NCBI GenBank assembly: GCA_964016985.1
Contig: OZ024830.1
Coordinates: forward strand, 17,849,691-17,913,690
Origin: Anodontia alba
Lineage: Eukaryota; Mollusca; Bivalvia; Lucinida; Lucinidae
DNA length: 64,000 nt
Reading direction: 5' to 3'
This document shows, in pieces, positions 53,735-63,639 of the stretch (positions within the stretch are counted from its first letter, which is position 1; every line of letters starts with the position of its first letter). The position numbers and the translations under genes were made by a program. The notes beneath the pieces are model-generated. The model did no database searches. It had not been told where the DNA came from and saw only the letters and a list, made by a program, of their open reading frames with translations.

Positions 53735-54160
53735 TTCTCTAAGCGATTATCCTTGACCAATGAAATCAAACTGCGCGCCAGACGGATCGATATGAAATCT
53801 ATGACCTGTTGTCACTGAACCGAACTCTATTCCCAAACGGAACGTTTCACAGTCGATTGTTTATCAATCGACCCAAAGTTACTAAATAATCAGAGTAATA
53901 TTGCTGCTGCCCACGTGACTATCAGTTAATTAACGCACATAGCGTTCGTACGAAATCCAGAGCCGAGCTATGCTTGCCGCTGTTACGTCAGAGTGCTGTG
54001 TAAAGAGAGTTATCTGTAACGCAGCGTCTGCAATGTTTGCTTGAATCACAGGAAATTAAGAGTTAAATAAAAAAGTCTTGTCCCCGTTCAGGACCATTTT
54101 CCCAGCCTATACTCAGAGACAATCGACCCACCAGTGCTGTCAGTGCTTTGATTACTACTT
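53735..54160. repeat. Repeat partner of 49060-49390
   Basis: Same landmarks; about 150 bp longer (53790-53950 has no counterpart) and lacks the HP-D hairpin. Confidence 0.6.
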
Positions 54161-54339
54161 GCCGTTCTAAGGCAGTGGTTCTGATTTTGTTCGTTTTTTG
54201 TGGGGCCTTATGACAGATTGTAGACTGGGGACGCAAAGGCGGATTCAGAGGGGGGGCTCGGGGAAATCAGTCGACCCCCCCCCCACTCCCCCTTTTACTC
54301 AAAATTTCATTTTCATGGGAATGATAAATTTGGAATACC

Positions 54340-54545
54340 GTATTTACCCCAAATATTCACAACCTTTACTGTTTTTATCTTATACTTCTCTTCAATAAGT
54401 TCATTATATTATCTATGGATGTGTATAAAATAGCTGGATGAGTGGCAAACAGTGTAGACCCTGATCAGACGCCGCGCTCTGCGGCGTCTTATCTGGGTCT
54501 ACACTGTTTGCTCAGGCCTGTTTTTCGGAATACGTAGAGTAAGTA
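54340..54545. mobile_element. HP-D element
   Basis: GTATTTACCCCAAATATTC start, TAGCTGGATGAGTGGCAAAC, hairpin 54448-54512 (GATCAGACGCCGC / GCGGCGTCTTATC), end CGGAATACGTAGAGTAAG. Confidence 0.7.
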
Positions 54546-54660
54546 AGTAAATCGAGCCCCCTCAGAAATCATTCTAGATCCGACCTTGGGACGGATCATG
54601 TTTTATAGACAAAAGGCAAGTAATAAAACATCTTAATAGTAGGTTCATTGCAGTTATTCT

Positions 54661-54850
54661 CTTGTTCGTCTGTCATTACTGTCAATGACAATCCTAATCA
54701 ACTGTGTGATGTGTTATTATTTTTGTGTTCTAAGATGGCTGATGAGACCAATCTTAGCTCTAAACTACCTGTTGCAGATAGAACAAGAGAGGTTTACATC
54801 TCACTCAAATACAGGGCCTAGATACCAGGCTAGGCTGCTCGCTGCGGGGC
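54661..54850 (-). pseudogene. 3' end of the RTE-like LINE family with zinc-finger remnant
   Basis: The minus strand translates as SCSICNR-stop-FRAKIGLISHLRTQK-stop: a C-x2-C...H zinc finger with an internal stop and the last His changed to Gln. 3' UTR matches 17265-17305. Confidence 0.75.
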
Positions 54851-55009
54851 GTTTTTTTTTTTTTTTTTTTTTTTTAGGGTAGACCCTTTTCAGAAGGGAG
54901 GAAAATCAGTTTATCGAAATTATCTCCCCGGGAAGTTTATCTATTCACCCTTTAGTAGTCTTTTGTATATCTAGCAGTCCTAAAGCGTAACGCACGAAAA
55001 ATTCCCTTA

Positions 55010-55200
55010 ACCATTTTGCGGACAACGTAGATTCAGATCAACGTGCGCAACTCTGCAGTCTTATCTAGGGATTGTTTTGTTCTTTGACATATACGTAGTA
55101 CAGAATCCATTGATTCTGTAAGCGGACAACGAAGGCCCTGATCAGCCTGCGCAAATGCGCAGGCTGATCAGGGCCTGCGTTGTCCGGGAGTTACATAAGG
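55010..55200. repeat. HP-E element with a near-perfect hairpin
   Basis: Arms GGACAACGAAGGCCCTGATC ... CTGCGC and GCGCAGGCTGATCAGGGCC ... GTTGTCC (55133-55192) around an AAAT loop; a decayed partner half at 55018-55075. Confidence 0.7.
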
Positions 55201-55339
55201 GCCCTTTCCCTACGTTGCGCGTGATATTCTATGTCGACCAAATGATGCAGAAAGGTCTTTTGGGGGCACTTGCAAATAGCAAAGACCAAGATGAGCCTGT
55301 GCATCGGTATATTATGATCAAGCTTTCCGTTTACATAAT

Positions 55340-55680
55340 CTAATCTAATATGTATTGCTTTATAGCAGATGCCCTGCTCGTTCCGCAACTTCGCTTATTG
55401 GCCTGCATCCTTTCTGCTCGCATATGCTTCCAAAGCGAGCAGGATCTTTATTGCGGGTCGCCCTGGCGAGCCGCATATAAAACAGTGGTGCTGATCACAT
55501 ATCCGATACGGGAATTATACCTAACCCAAGGGGACGCAACTACCAAGACTGTTGACTATTGACATAGTAATCGCGCATCTGGTAATGAATAGAATAGAAT
55601 ATAGTTAATTCTCACATGAACACTGATAAACCGGGTTAATGGCAATGTGCATAATACAAATAAAATACACACATAGACAA
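55340..55680. other. No gene seen
   Basis: Part of the presumed intron 1; weak inverted repeats around 55370-55480. Confidence 0.4.
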
Positions 55681-55769
55681 TTAACATACAAGGCTGATTT
55701 AATTATTCATCACGTTCTAGTTCGTCTTTAATTACATCTGCACGAGATCGTGCGCTCCCATACCAATTT

Positions 55770-56150
55770 TGTCCTTAAATGAAATTATGCTTCCGCAAGT
55801 GCAAGAACTCATAAAGATGTTAAAGAAGCAGATTATTTGGCCCTGAAATGAAATTAGACTTCCGCAAGAACGAGAATTCATCAATTTGTTAAAGAAGCAG
55901 TCTATTTCGCCCTAAAATGAAATTATGCTTTCGCAGTACAAGAATTCATCAAGATGTGAAAAAAGCAGTTTATAAAGGATTGGTGCGTCCTGTCCTGGAA
56001 TATGGCAGTTTGGTTAGGGACCTACAAGGTGAAGTCCTGCAGGAAGAACTGGAAAGCGTGCAAAAGGGCAGCCAGATTCGTAACAGGAAATAACGAGTAT
56101 TGTTCAAGACGCAGCTTATTTTGACCTCAAATGGAATTATGCTGATTCAT
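55770..56150. repeat. Tandem repeat of about 80 bp, with a LINE scrap
   Basis: AAATGAAATTATGCTTCCGCAAG ... GAATTCATCAAGATGT.AAAGAAGCAG recurs near 55780, 55855, 55920 (about three units). At 55965-56090 the plus strand reads GLVRPVLEYGSLVRDLQ ... LESVQK, the block that ends RT in CR1/Jockey elements. Confidence 0.55.
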
Positions 56151-56511
56151 AAAATTTCTTTATTGAAAGATTTAGAAAAATGATTAAGACTCTATCAGAA
56201 ATTAAGATTAATACTTAAAAAGCAATATCGTTTTAATGAAACATTTAGACAGGTTCTTATTACTTTGCACATAATTCGGTCTGACTAAACGGTGAAAAAG
56301 ACACATTTTTGCAGGGTTTACTGTATTCGCCGGCACCAAATAGTCGGAGTATGTAGTAAAAAGTCTTGTACTCCAAATGTGCTGAAGACTTTGACTTGCA
56401 TCTTCATTTCGAATATTAGCAAGCAAGACATTTCTCTGCGGATGCAGCGCATAAAATAAACCACGTGTAAGAGAATAGGTAATGTTCTCGTTGAGTACAT
56501 CATCTGCAGAT

Positions 56512-56799
56512 TGATTGAGTTGGGGTTTAACGACACGTCAACCCTTGTGTGTCATTTTGTGTCGTCTCCCAGAGAAAGGGAGAAAAGAGACAGAAGAGAT
56601 AGCAAAAGAGATGAAAGAGAGGGACAGGGAAGAAAGAGGAACAGGAATGAAAGTGAAGAAACAGAAGAAATAAAAACATCACCTCCCTACCCTTACCTGC
56701 TACAAGTATAGCAGGCCTTGCCCAACTATAAGCCAATATCAGCTGGACGCCCCGGTGACAAAAGATACATGACACCTTCGCACCACCCAACCACCCACA
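56512..56799 (-). mobile_element. Second SINE, with 13-bp target duplication
   Basis: Flanked by ATCATCTGCAGAT at 56499-56511 and 56800-56812. On the minus strand it ends GTCGTTAAACCCCAACTC then (AATC)n, a tail like that of the SINE at 38143. The head is not clearly tRNA-like. It has a purine-rich body (56570-56670). Confidence 0.7.
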
Positions 56800-56812
56800 A
56801 TCATCTGCAGAT

Positions 56813-57010
56813 GGATCAAATAATGCATAGGTTAGTCAAAACCCATGACTTCAGGATACTTGAGTTATTTGGCAGACAAGGAGTTACTGATGTTAATACT
56901 AGATCCATCATCTGCAGATGGATCTAGTATTAACATCAGTAACTCCTTGTCTGCCAACTAACTCACGTATCCTGGAGTCATGGGTTTTGACGAACCTAAG
57001 CATTATTTGG
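56813..57010. repeat. Long inverted repeat, arms about 90 nt
   Basis: Left arm 56819-56908 and right arm 56917-57008 are near-perfect complements (for example GGAGTTACTGATGTTAATAC / GTATTAACATCAGTAACTCC). Centre CATCTGCAGATG. The SINE inserted at its left end. Confidence 0.85.
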
Positions 57011-57386
57011 TAGTTTGTTCATTTCTCCTGAAGCACACAACATCGTTTCATTATGCAAGATAGTCATGGAATACTCGTAGTACATTATTTAATACCAGTA
57101 GAATATTCCTGTTTTAACTGTCTTGAGAAAAAAATCAAAATGAAAACAAACAATTATGATAGCTATCTTTTTCGTTTACTTTCATATATTTCAAAACACT
57201 GCATAAGTTGAATAGTATAAATATGATTATTTCAATAATCCAAAAAGCATTGACCTTTTGAAATGTTACAACACTAGAAGCATTGTCTTTTTGTTTCTGT
57301 TGTTAATCCGTTATGGTGTGTTCCATTTAATGCGGAGTATGGTAATTTAAACACTTACATTTCATTTTGGTTGGCGGCATGAACCA

Positions 57387-57630
57387 GGGCCGAGTTGTTC
57401 AAAGCGTCGTTAGCTTAACGAGCTCGTTAAGGGTCATTTCGTTAACTGTTTTAGCGGATTCAATATACAATATTCTGATATTTTTTGCTGAAAAAATGTG
57501 AGTAGCTTTTGCACTGCAAAAGCTACTCACTTTTTTCCAGCAAAACATTTCAGCACATTTGCGTATCACGCAATGTACATTTTAACGAATCGTTAACTAA
57601 CGATGTCGTTAGCTTTGAACAACTGGGCCC
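57387..57630. mobile_element. Palindromic MITE, TIR GGGCCCAGTTGTTCAAAGC, copy 2
   Basis: 244 bp. Very few differences from 2069-2313 (for example GGGCCGAG at left), so recently mobile. Confidence 0.85.
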
Positions 57631-57829
57631 AGACTTTTAGATGAAAATTTTCTAAAGAAAATCTGGTCAGCAAAATAAATTTTGTTCATATAAATGCACC
57701 TGCAACTGCTGAAGCTAAAACGACCTGTTGGACTTTTGAAAAAGCTGATACTTGTCTTTTAGAAACGTTTTGGTCTGCAGGGCTGAAAAGGTTAATACTG
57801 TGAGTATGATAATAAGAGCAAAATGCCTC

Positions 57830-58045
57830 CGGGGTATTTTCCTTGCCAAATTTCAGACGACATTTGTCGTCTGTTCTTTTTTTCTTAACAAACTATCGCT
57901 TGGAAAGAAGCTTATATATAAAGTTGAAAGACTGACTGCCAAACAACGTAGATGCAGATGAGACGGCTCAAAATGAGCCATCTCATCTGGATCTATATTG
58001 TTTGCAAAAACCTATTGTTATCGCCTTTCGTAGTGAAAGAGTTAA
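57830..58045. mobile_element. HP-D element next to the CCP exon
   Basis: Hairpin 57942-58008: AACAACGTAGATGCAGATG .. AGACGGCTC / GAGCCATCTCATCTGGATC. It ends about 30 bp before the splice acceptor at 58072. Confidence 0.6.
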
Positions 58046-58072
58046 ACGGCAAGAATTTTGTTTATTTTTCAG

Positions 58073-58318
58073 ACAGAGCCGAAAACCATTGCAGCCATGA
58101 AATACCTCATGGACATATCACATGGTCATGTGGTATAACTTCAAACTCTATTTGTGAATATTCATGTGATGAGGGTTACCAAAAACACAGAAATATTTCC
58201 CGGGTTACCTGTTTGAGTTCGGGTACTTGGAAGGCCTTTTCTTCAGGGTCTCTGCTGGAAGCTGATGAACTTTGTAAACATGAGGATATTGTTCAGAGCA
58301 TTTATGAGCCTGAAAAAG
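58073..58318 (+). CDS. CCP-protein gene, exon 2 (CCP/sushi domain 1)
   Basis: 246 nt, phase 1 at both ends. Acceptor TTTATTTTTCAG, donor G|GTACC. Encodes RAENHCSHEIPHGHITWSCG ... ICEYSCDEGYQ ... SRVTCLSSGTWKAF ... LCK. This is the CCP pattern: four cysteines, a conserved GY, and the W after the third Cys. An insertion of about eight residues (SSGSLLEAD) lies before the last Cys. CCP modules mediate protein binding in complement, adhesion and lectin-like proteins. The tail HEDIVQSIYEPEK is extra. Confidence 0.75.
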
Positions 58319-58347
58319 GTACCACAGAATGTTGCTGTTGCAAATAA

Positions 58348-58535
58348 GTCAGGACACAGCAATCATGTGTGCCCAGCGAAGCCTGTGCGCCCGTCCAATC
58401 AAACTCTTCGATGTGCGTTCTATGGATAGTTAAGGACTCAAAGCATCTTCATGGGGCCAGCGAAGACTGATCAGACTGCGCCGGATGCGATGGCTAATCT
58501 GGGTCTTCGCTGGGCACACATGTAAAACTGTAGGA
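58348..58535. mobile_element. HP-E element with long TIRs, copy 3
   Basis: GACACAGCAATCATGTGTGC .. CCAGCGAAG / CTTCGCTGGGCACACATG .. GAATTGCTGTG. Inside intron 2 of the CCP gene. Confidence 0.65.
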
Positions 58536-58624
58536 ATTGCTGTGCCCCGGTTCTTAGTTATATAATACCATTGTCTCTCTGTGTCTCTATCTTTCTGTCT
58601 AAGTCTTCGCTTTTTTCTCCGTTT

Positions 58625-58905
58625 CATCACGAAAACATGCCTATATAATTTTGACCCCCTTAAACCCCACTTTTATATAGTAATACTGGGGTTTACAAGG
58701 GTACGCATTATTTTTCTTATTTCTGCTCAAAAACATAGATTGTGGGTACTCGTTAGAACCGCCTCGGCGAGGCGGTTCTAACGAGTACCTACAATCTATG
58801 TTTTGAGCAGAAATATGAAAATATCAGAATTTTTTATCTGAATTTTTTTTTTATTTTTCGGTGGTCAAATTTTCAGTATATTTGAATAGGCATGTTCTCG
58901 TAATG
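58625..58905 (+). mobile_element. HPE-A copy 24
   Basis: 281 bp, tip CGGCG, in intron 2 of the CCP gene. Confidence 0.95.
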
Positions 58906-59003
58906 GTTGTCTGTCTGTCCCTCTCCTCTCTGCTTGTCTCTGTTTGTTGTCCGGCTGTCACTATTTAATGTTGTTAGCAATTGTTTCTTGTTCTTTGGTT
59001 CTA

Positions 59004-59315
59004 CAGTCGGCTCTAGTTATCTCCCCTTCGTGTATCACGAAAATCCGCTAATCTCGTAGTGAAAATATAGTCTAGATTTAACATGAAATCTTAGAACAGG
59101 TAATAAAATATTGTGGAAAAGAGCAGAAATTGCTCCTCTTTTCCACAATATTTCAACATATCTCTATCTTCAGGAGTAAAAATACAGATTCATTTGTGAA
59201 ATTTGGTTGTTCGATTTATTTTTTCCATAATTCTGCAAATCTGATATGTCGTAGTACGGATATCTCGAAGTATTTCAGAGAGTCTCTTTGACTTCGAGAT
59301 AACGAGAGTCGACTG
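59004..59315. mobile_element. PogoM MITE copy 3
   Basis: TA-flanked; CAGTCGGCTCTAGTTATC / GATAACGAGAGTCGACTG; central GGAAAAGAGCAGAAATTGC palindrome. Intron 2 of the CCP gene. Confidence 0.9.
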
Positions 59316-59317
59316 TA

Positions 59318-59894
59318 ATTGGTTGGTACATATACGTTGCCTTACTCATATACCTCGCAACCACTGACTGTGTCATACTGAGCTGTGGCACAGCCTTTCA
59401 TACAAGACTACACGTGCTCCAAGTGAAGTTTCAGCTCAGCCTGTGCATCCTTATTTATGAGATCTTAACAGCAGATTACTTAAGTGGTTCTCAAACACCT
59501 TCAGGCCGACCCTCTGCTTTGACTTATTGATGATAACCACTTCTAGGGGCGCCAAACAGGGAAAAATGTCTAAATAATACATTTTAATATTATAATAATA
59601 ATAACCCATTAGAAGTGTTTCGGCACAACATATACTTTTTGTGGAGAAATAAGAAAAAATAGCTGTATTTCTGGTCAAAAAAGCACCTTATCTGGACTTA
59701 TGTATTACATTCAGTATTAGATCCGTGTAATGCAAGATGTTTCAGACCATAAGATGTTTTAGAACACATGCGCAAACGGAACCGGGTATAGAATGGGGAC
59801 AAGGCGTGAGAATATTGTCAGAATTTTTCTGCCCAAATATTGCCTTCCTACTTTGCTGTAGTCTGTAAAGTATTTTTTTTATTCTCTGTGCTGC
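59318..59894. other. No gene seen (intron)
   Basis: Intron 2 of the presumed CCP gene; nothing recognised. Confidence 0.4.
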
Positions 59895-60174
59895 CATCAC
59901 GAAAACATACCTATATAATTTTGACCCCCTTAAACCCCACTTTTGTATAGTAAAACTGGGGTATACAGGGGTATACATTATTTTTCTTATTTCTGCTCAA
60001 AAACATAAATTGTGGGTACTCGTTAGAACCGCCTCGCCGAGGCGGTTCTAACGAGTACCCACAATCTATGTTTTGAGCAGAAATAAGAAAAATATCAGAA
60101 TTTTTTATCTGAAAATTTACAGTTTTTGGAGATGAAAATTTCTATATATTTGAATATGGCGTGTTTTCATAATG
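59895..60174 (+). mobile_element. HPE-A copy 25
   Basis: 280 bp, tip CGCCG. Third TE in the 2.3-kb intron 2. Confidence 0.95.
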
Positions 60175-60606
60175 CGTTTGGATTTAGAATACCCAAATGA
60201 ATTATGGAGGTGTTTGTCTTGTTTCGACACTTGTATCATTTTTTTATGCCATTGCCGTACGGCGTGAAGAGAGAAAAAGTGCATTCATATTCGGCCGTGT
60301 AGGATTGTTTACTTACGGTTTGATACCTATAAAATGTATTTTCGTTTTTTCTTCTATGAACAGACAGCTGCAACAAACTGAATACAATTTAGAGAATCAA
60401 GGGTGATTCGTTGAAACTGCCTGCAATATTCGTACAGTATCAGGATTCGTACACTTATTTTGACTGACTATACAAATATGGCATTTAACGCATGACATCT
60501 TGTACAGGTAGAACTGTTTAGCATGATAAGACTAATAAGACCACTTTTAGGCAGTACCTCAGGTGGTCTTTAAGCGGAATTTTACTGTATTGTAATTTAT
60601 TTTCAG

Positions 60607-60783
60607 CAAAGTCATGTCCAAATAATCTACCTAATGGCAAGTGGTCGTCTAACTGTGCTGGAACAGTTGGATCCATTTGTGGATATGCATGTATTACTGG
60701 ATATCAAAAGAAAAGTGGAGTTTCAACCGTCACGTGTAAAACATCAACCAGTTGGAGCGAAGATCCGCATTCTTTATGCACAA
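60607..60783 (+). CDS. CCP-protein gene, exon 3 (CCP/sushi domain 2)
   Basis: 177 nt, phase 1 at both ends. Acceptor TATTTTCAG, donor AA|GTGAGT. Encodes (A)KSCPNNLPNGKWSSNC ... ICGYACITGYQKKSG ... TVTCKTSTSWSED ... LCT, a complete CCP module. It shares GYQK and the Cys spacing with exon 2. The next exon is not resolved. Confidence 0.75.
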
Positions 60784-61039
60784 GTGAGTATCATTGTATT
60801 TCACACAGGTTCAAATGTATTCTCGTCGGTTGGATCACGTTATTCGTACATGAAATATCGGTAGTCAAAAGACTCTAGTGAGATTTTGGCTTTACCATAT
60901 AATCTTGGGCTAGAGGGGTCATACCTCCGCCACGAACAATCATTTATGGAACAAACACAATCGGGGATAGTCAGTATCAGTCACCATACACCTACATTCA
61001 GATTAGGGGCTTTGCTAGTCATTGATTAACTTTGTTATA

Positions 61040-61319
61040 CATTACGAAAACATGCCTATTCAAATATATTGAAACTTTTGCCACCAAAAAATGAAAATTT
61101 TCAGATAAAAAATTCTGATATTTTTTTATATTTCTGCTCAAAGCCTAGATTGTGGGTACCCGTTAGAACCGCTTCGGCGAGGCGGTTCTAACAAGTACCC
61201 ACAATCTACGTTTTTGAGCAGAAATAAATAAGAATGATGTATACCTGTAACTCCAGTTTTACTATATAAAAAGTGGGGTTTAAGGGGGTCAGAATTAAAT
61301 AAGGCGTGTTTTTATGATG
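61040..61319 (-). mobile_element. HPE-A copy 26
   Basis: 280 bp. Hairpin mismatches AAAGCCTAG and GCTTCGG. Right TIR GTTTTTATGATG. Confidence 0.95.
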
Positions 61320-61439
61320 AGTCATTGACTCTGTAGGCGGACAGAAACTGCCCTTTAAGACCTCTAGAATACGCAGGCTGCTACTTCTCGGTTGTCCTGG
61401 GGCATCATTTCAAGGGGAACGGATACATTTTCAAAGGCG

Positions 61440-61580
61440 GTTACTGTCAATATTGTTTTATGCTCCCTTCTCAAAAGGATTTATAAACGGAAAGAATTTA
61501 AGGGGATCAAAATCTTCCCTTTAAGAGTATACCCCTTGTTAGAAGGGATTTGGTGTAAAGGAAAGCAATAAGGAAGCCAC
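61440..61580. repeat. Copy of the AGAAGGGATTTGG repeat
   Basis: GCTCCCTTCTCAAAAGG, CCCTTTAAGAGTATACCCC and TTAGAAGGGATTTGGTG relate it to 25610-25735 and 42690-42905. Confidence 0.4.
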
Positions 61581-61624
61581 CAGGTTTCTGATACATACAT
61601 GTACGTTTGTTTTTCTCTTCCCAG

Positions 61625-61681
61625 TAACTACACCCAAGCTACATAAGACATTTAAGTTACTGCTTCTATATAGCTGTTAAC
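61625..61681 (+). CDS. Possible terminal exon of the CCP gene
   Basis: A strong acceptor (TTTTTCTCTTCCCAG, ending 61624) in phase with exon 3 would add TTPKLHKTFKLLLLYSC and a stop. The pyrimidine tract is convincing but the peptide has no signature. Speculative. Confidence 0.2.
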
Positions 61682-62950
61682 AGAATCTGTGTAGCAATAT
61701 CTAGGGTAGCTGGAGCTCTGAAGCCCTGGTCGGCAATCCATCTAGGAGTTGGCAACTCCAAACAAAAACCTGCATACCTGGATTTGCCTGTTCCAGTTAT
61801 GTAAAGTCTGCTTCGGCAGCTGGGGCGGAAGAAATCATTACTATGATTCAACGGCCCAAATGGCGATGCAGGAGCATGTTGTGGAGCATGGAGAGCATGA
61901 TAAGGCACAAAAGAAGTCATGGTCATCCACTGCATTCGGGCTTAGCTCCAGATGTCCTGACACTGTCTTGCCTCTGGATCCAGCTAGGTCAGGATGAGAG
62001 AGTGAGGATGACTCTGCGCGCCTCTCCCTCACTATAATCCAATTCACAGCGCATGTCATCTTAATCAGCAACACACATTCACAGCAAGCACACATATGCA
62101 AATCATACAAAAGCCCTGTGGCGATGGGCGAGCGGCGAAGCAGCAGGTGAGGAAACGCTGGAAGCTGTAGTTGCGGACCTGCACACAGGCGGCTTGGTTC
62201 TATACGGTCGCTTTCCATAAGAGCGAAGCAGTATGAGGAATTCGGCAGCCGAACCGAGCGACTGAGCAGACCTTTTTAGGATCGCACTGCTCACCCCCGT
62301 AGCATGGGGAAGGGGCTAGAAAAGGTGCCCTAAACAATTGCCTGCTTCAAAACTCCTGGCTGGTAACAGTGATAGGTTTTGAAAGGTGACTACGGTGGAT
62401 TGATATGCCCATTAATGTTTTACTTTTATAAAGCCCGACCAGTCGAGCCGAACTTCCTGTGTTGTAATTTGCCATAATGTGCGCTGAGTAAAAAAGAAGA
62501 ATAAGAGATTAAAAAAAAATTAAAGAAAAATTTTACTTTATATTTAAATTCTCTTTTCTCTCTTTTGTGCGACGGATCGTCTGCTATGCTGAGCCGGGGG
62601 TCAGAGACCCTCCAGTTGTGATGGGATGCAGTCGTCCAGTTTATAATTTTCTCTCGCTGAGTAGTGGGTATAGAGACTTTACCTTTTCTTTTCGTCAGTG
62701 TTCTGCCGCTTGAGAATTTTGGGGCGGACTTCCGTTTTTCAGCGCAGGGGACATTTGCGTCGCACGGGAATGGAGATGAGTCAGCGTTTTAGGATACTGG
62801 GTAAAATCGAGAATCATGTAAAGCACCGAATCGTAATGTATCGTTAGATAATAGAGAGAGACCACCAAAACGGTCGAGACAAGAAAGGACACAAGATAAT
62901 GATTAAAATTAATATATATTATGTTCGTTGACCATGAAACTAAACTACAT
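61682..62950. other. Unrecognised, more GC-rich non-coding block
   Basis: 61682-62430 is noticeably richer in GC than its surroundings and contains GAGCGGCGAAGCAGC, ACCGAGCGACTGAGCAG, CTAAACAATTGCCTGCTTC and AACTCCTGGCTGGTAACAG. It reads like the 5' or 3' untranslated part of a retroelement, but I could not match it to anything else in the window. Confidence 0.3.
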
Positions 62951-63070
62951 TAATATAATCCTTTCAGTCATGGTAATCAAGACAGAATGTGGTTTAAAAA
63001 CATTGTTTTAAAGATTACCATGCATTATAGTTTTAAGACTATTATATCACAAATTGTAATAATGTTTTGT

Positions 63071-63079
63071 TTTTTGTTT

Positions 63080-63115
<36 letters not shown>

Positions 63116-63117
63116 CA
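63071..63117. repeat. Poly-T tract
   Basis: About 35 T in a row near 63082-63115. Confidence 0.9.
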
Positions 63118-63225
63118 TCCTTAGTCCATAGCAACATTTAGGATGGGTATTTCGTGGTGTTAAGTAAATCATATATATATATAATCACCAATGCTTTGTA
63201 AATGTATTTGTTTGAGTTTGAAAAT

Positions 63226-63269
<44 letters not shown>

Positions 63270-63270
<1 letters not shown>

Positions 63271-63633
63271 GAGAGATATATATCTAACGTCATTCCAAGA
63301 ATGCACCGTAGTGCTTATGCAAAGTTTAGGTGTGGTGTCGCACCACTTAAGCTTGAAACCGGAAGGTACGAGCGGTTGCAATTGGATGAAAGGTACTATT
63401 TTCATTGTGCAAATAAGGTAGAGTCTGAAAAACAAGTTTTGCTTGAATGTCCGTTATATGATGATTTTCGGTACAGGTTATTTAGTGCCATATCTTGTGA
63501 AAATCTTGACTCCTTTTCTGACGACGAAAGGCTATCTGTGATACTGGGTAGTGATAATATAAAAATTATTCGTGTTAGTGCCAAAACCTGCTATGAGATC
63601 CTAATAACGCAAAAAGATTTCTTGTATAATTAA
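63270..63633 (+). pseudogene. Retrotransposon C-terminal fragment
   Basis: Open frame after an A tract (63234-63267): HRSAYAKFRCGVAPLKLETGRYERL ... YFHCANKVESEKQVLLECPLYDDFRYRLF. The LETGRY...C...E...VLLECPLY..R..LF pattern is the C-terminal Cys/His block found after RT in several non-LTR retrotransposons. It ends with a stop at 63633. No RT core precedes it. Confidence 0.55.
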
Positions 63634-63639
63634 CTGTCG

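Noticed and set aside
21477..58781. Recurrent short proteins (FDPLKPHFY / SLEPPRRGGSNEY type) in several places
   Set aside because: They are translations of HPE-A hairpins in different copies, with no conserved start and no selection for the frame. The element is non-coding.
61682..62430. GC-richer block as a CpG island promoter or coding exon
   Set aside because: No open frame with a family signature on either strand and no start signals. It is left as unassigned, probably retroelement-derived.
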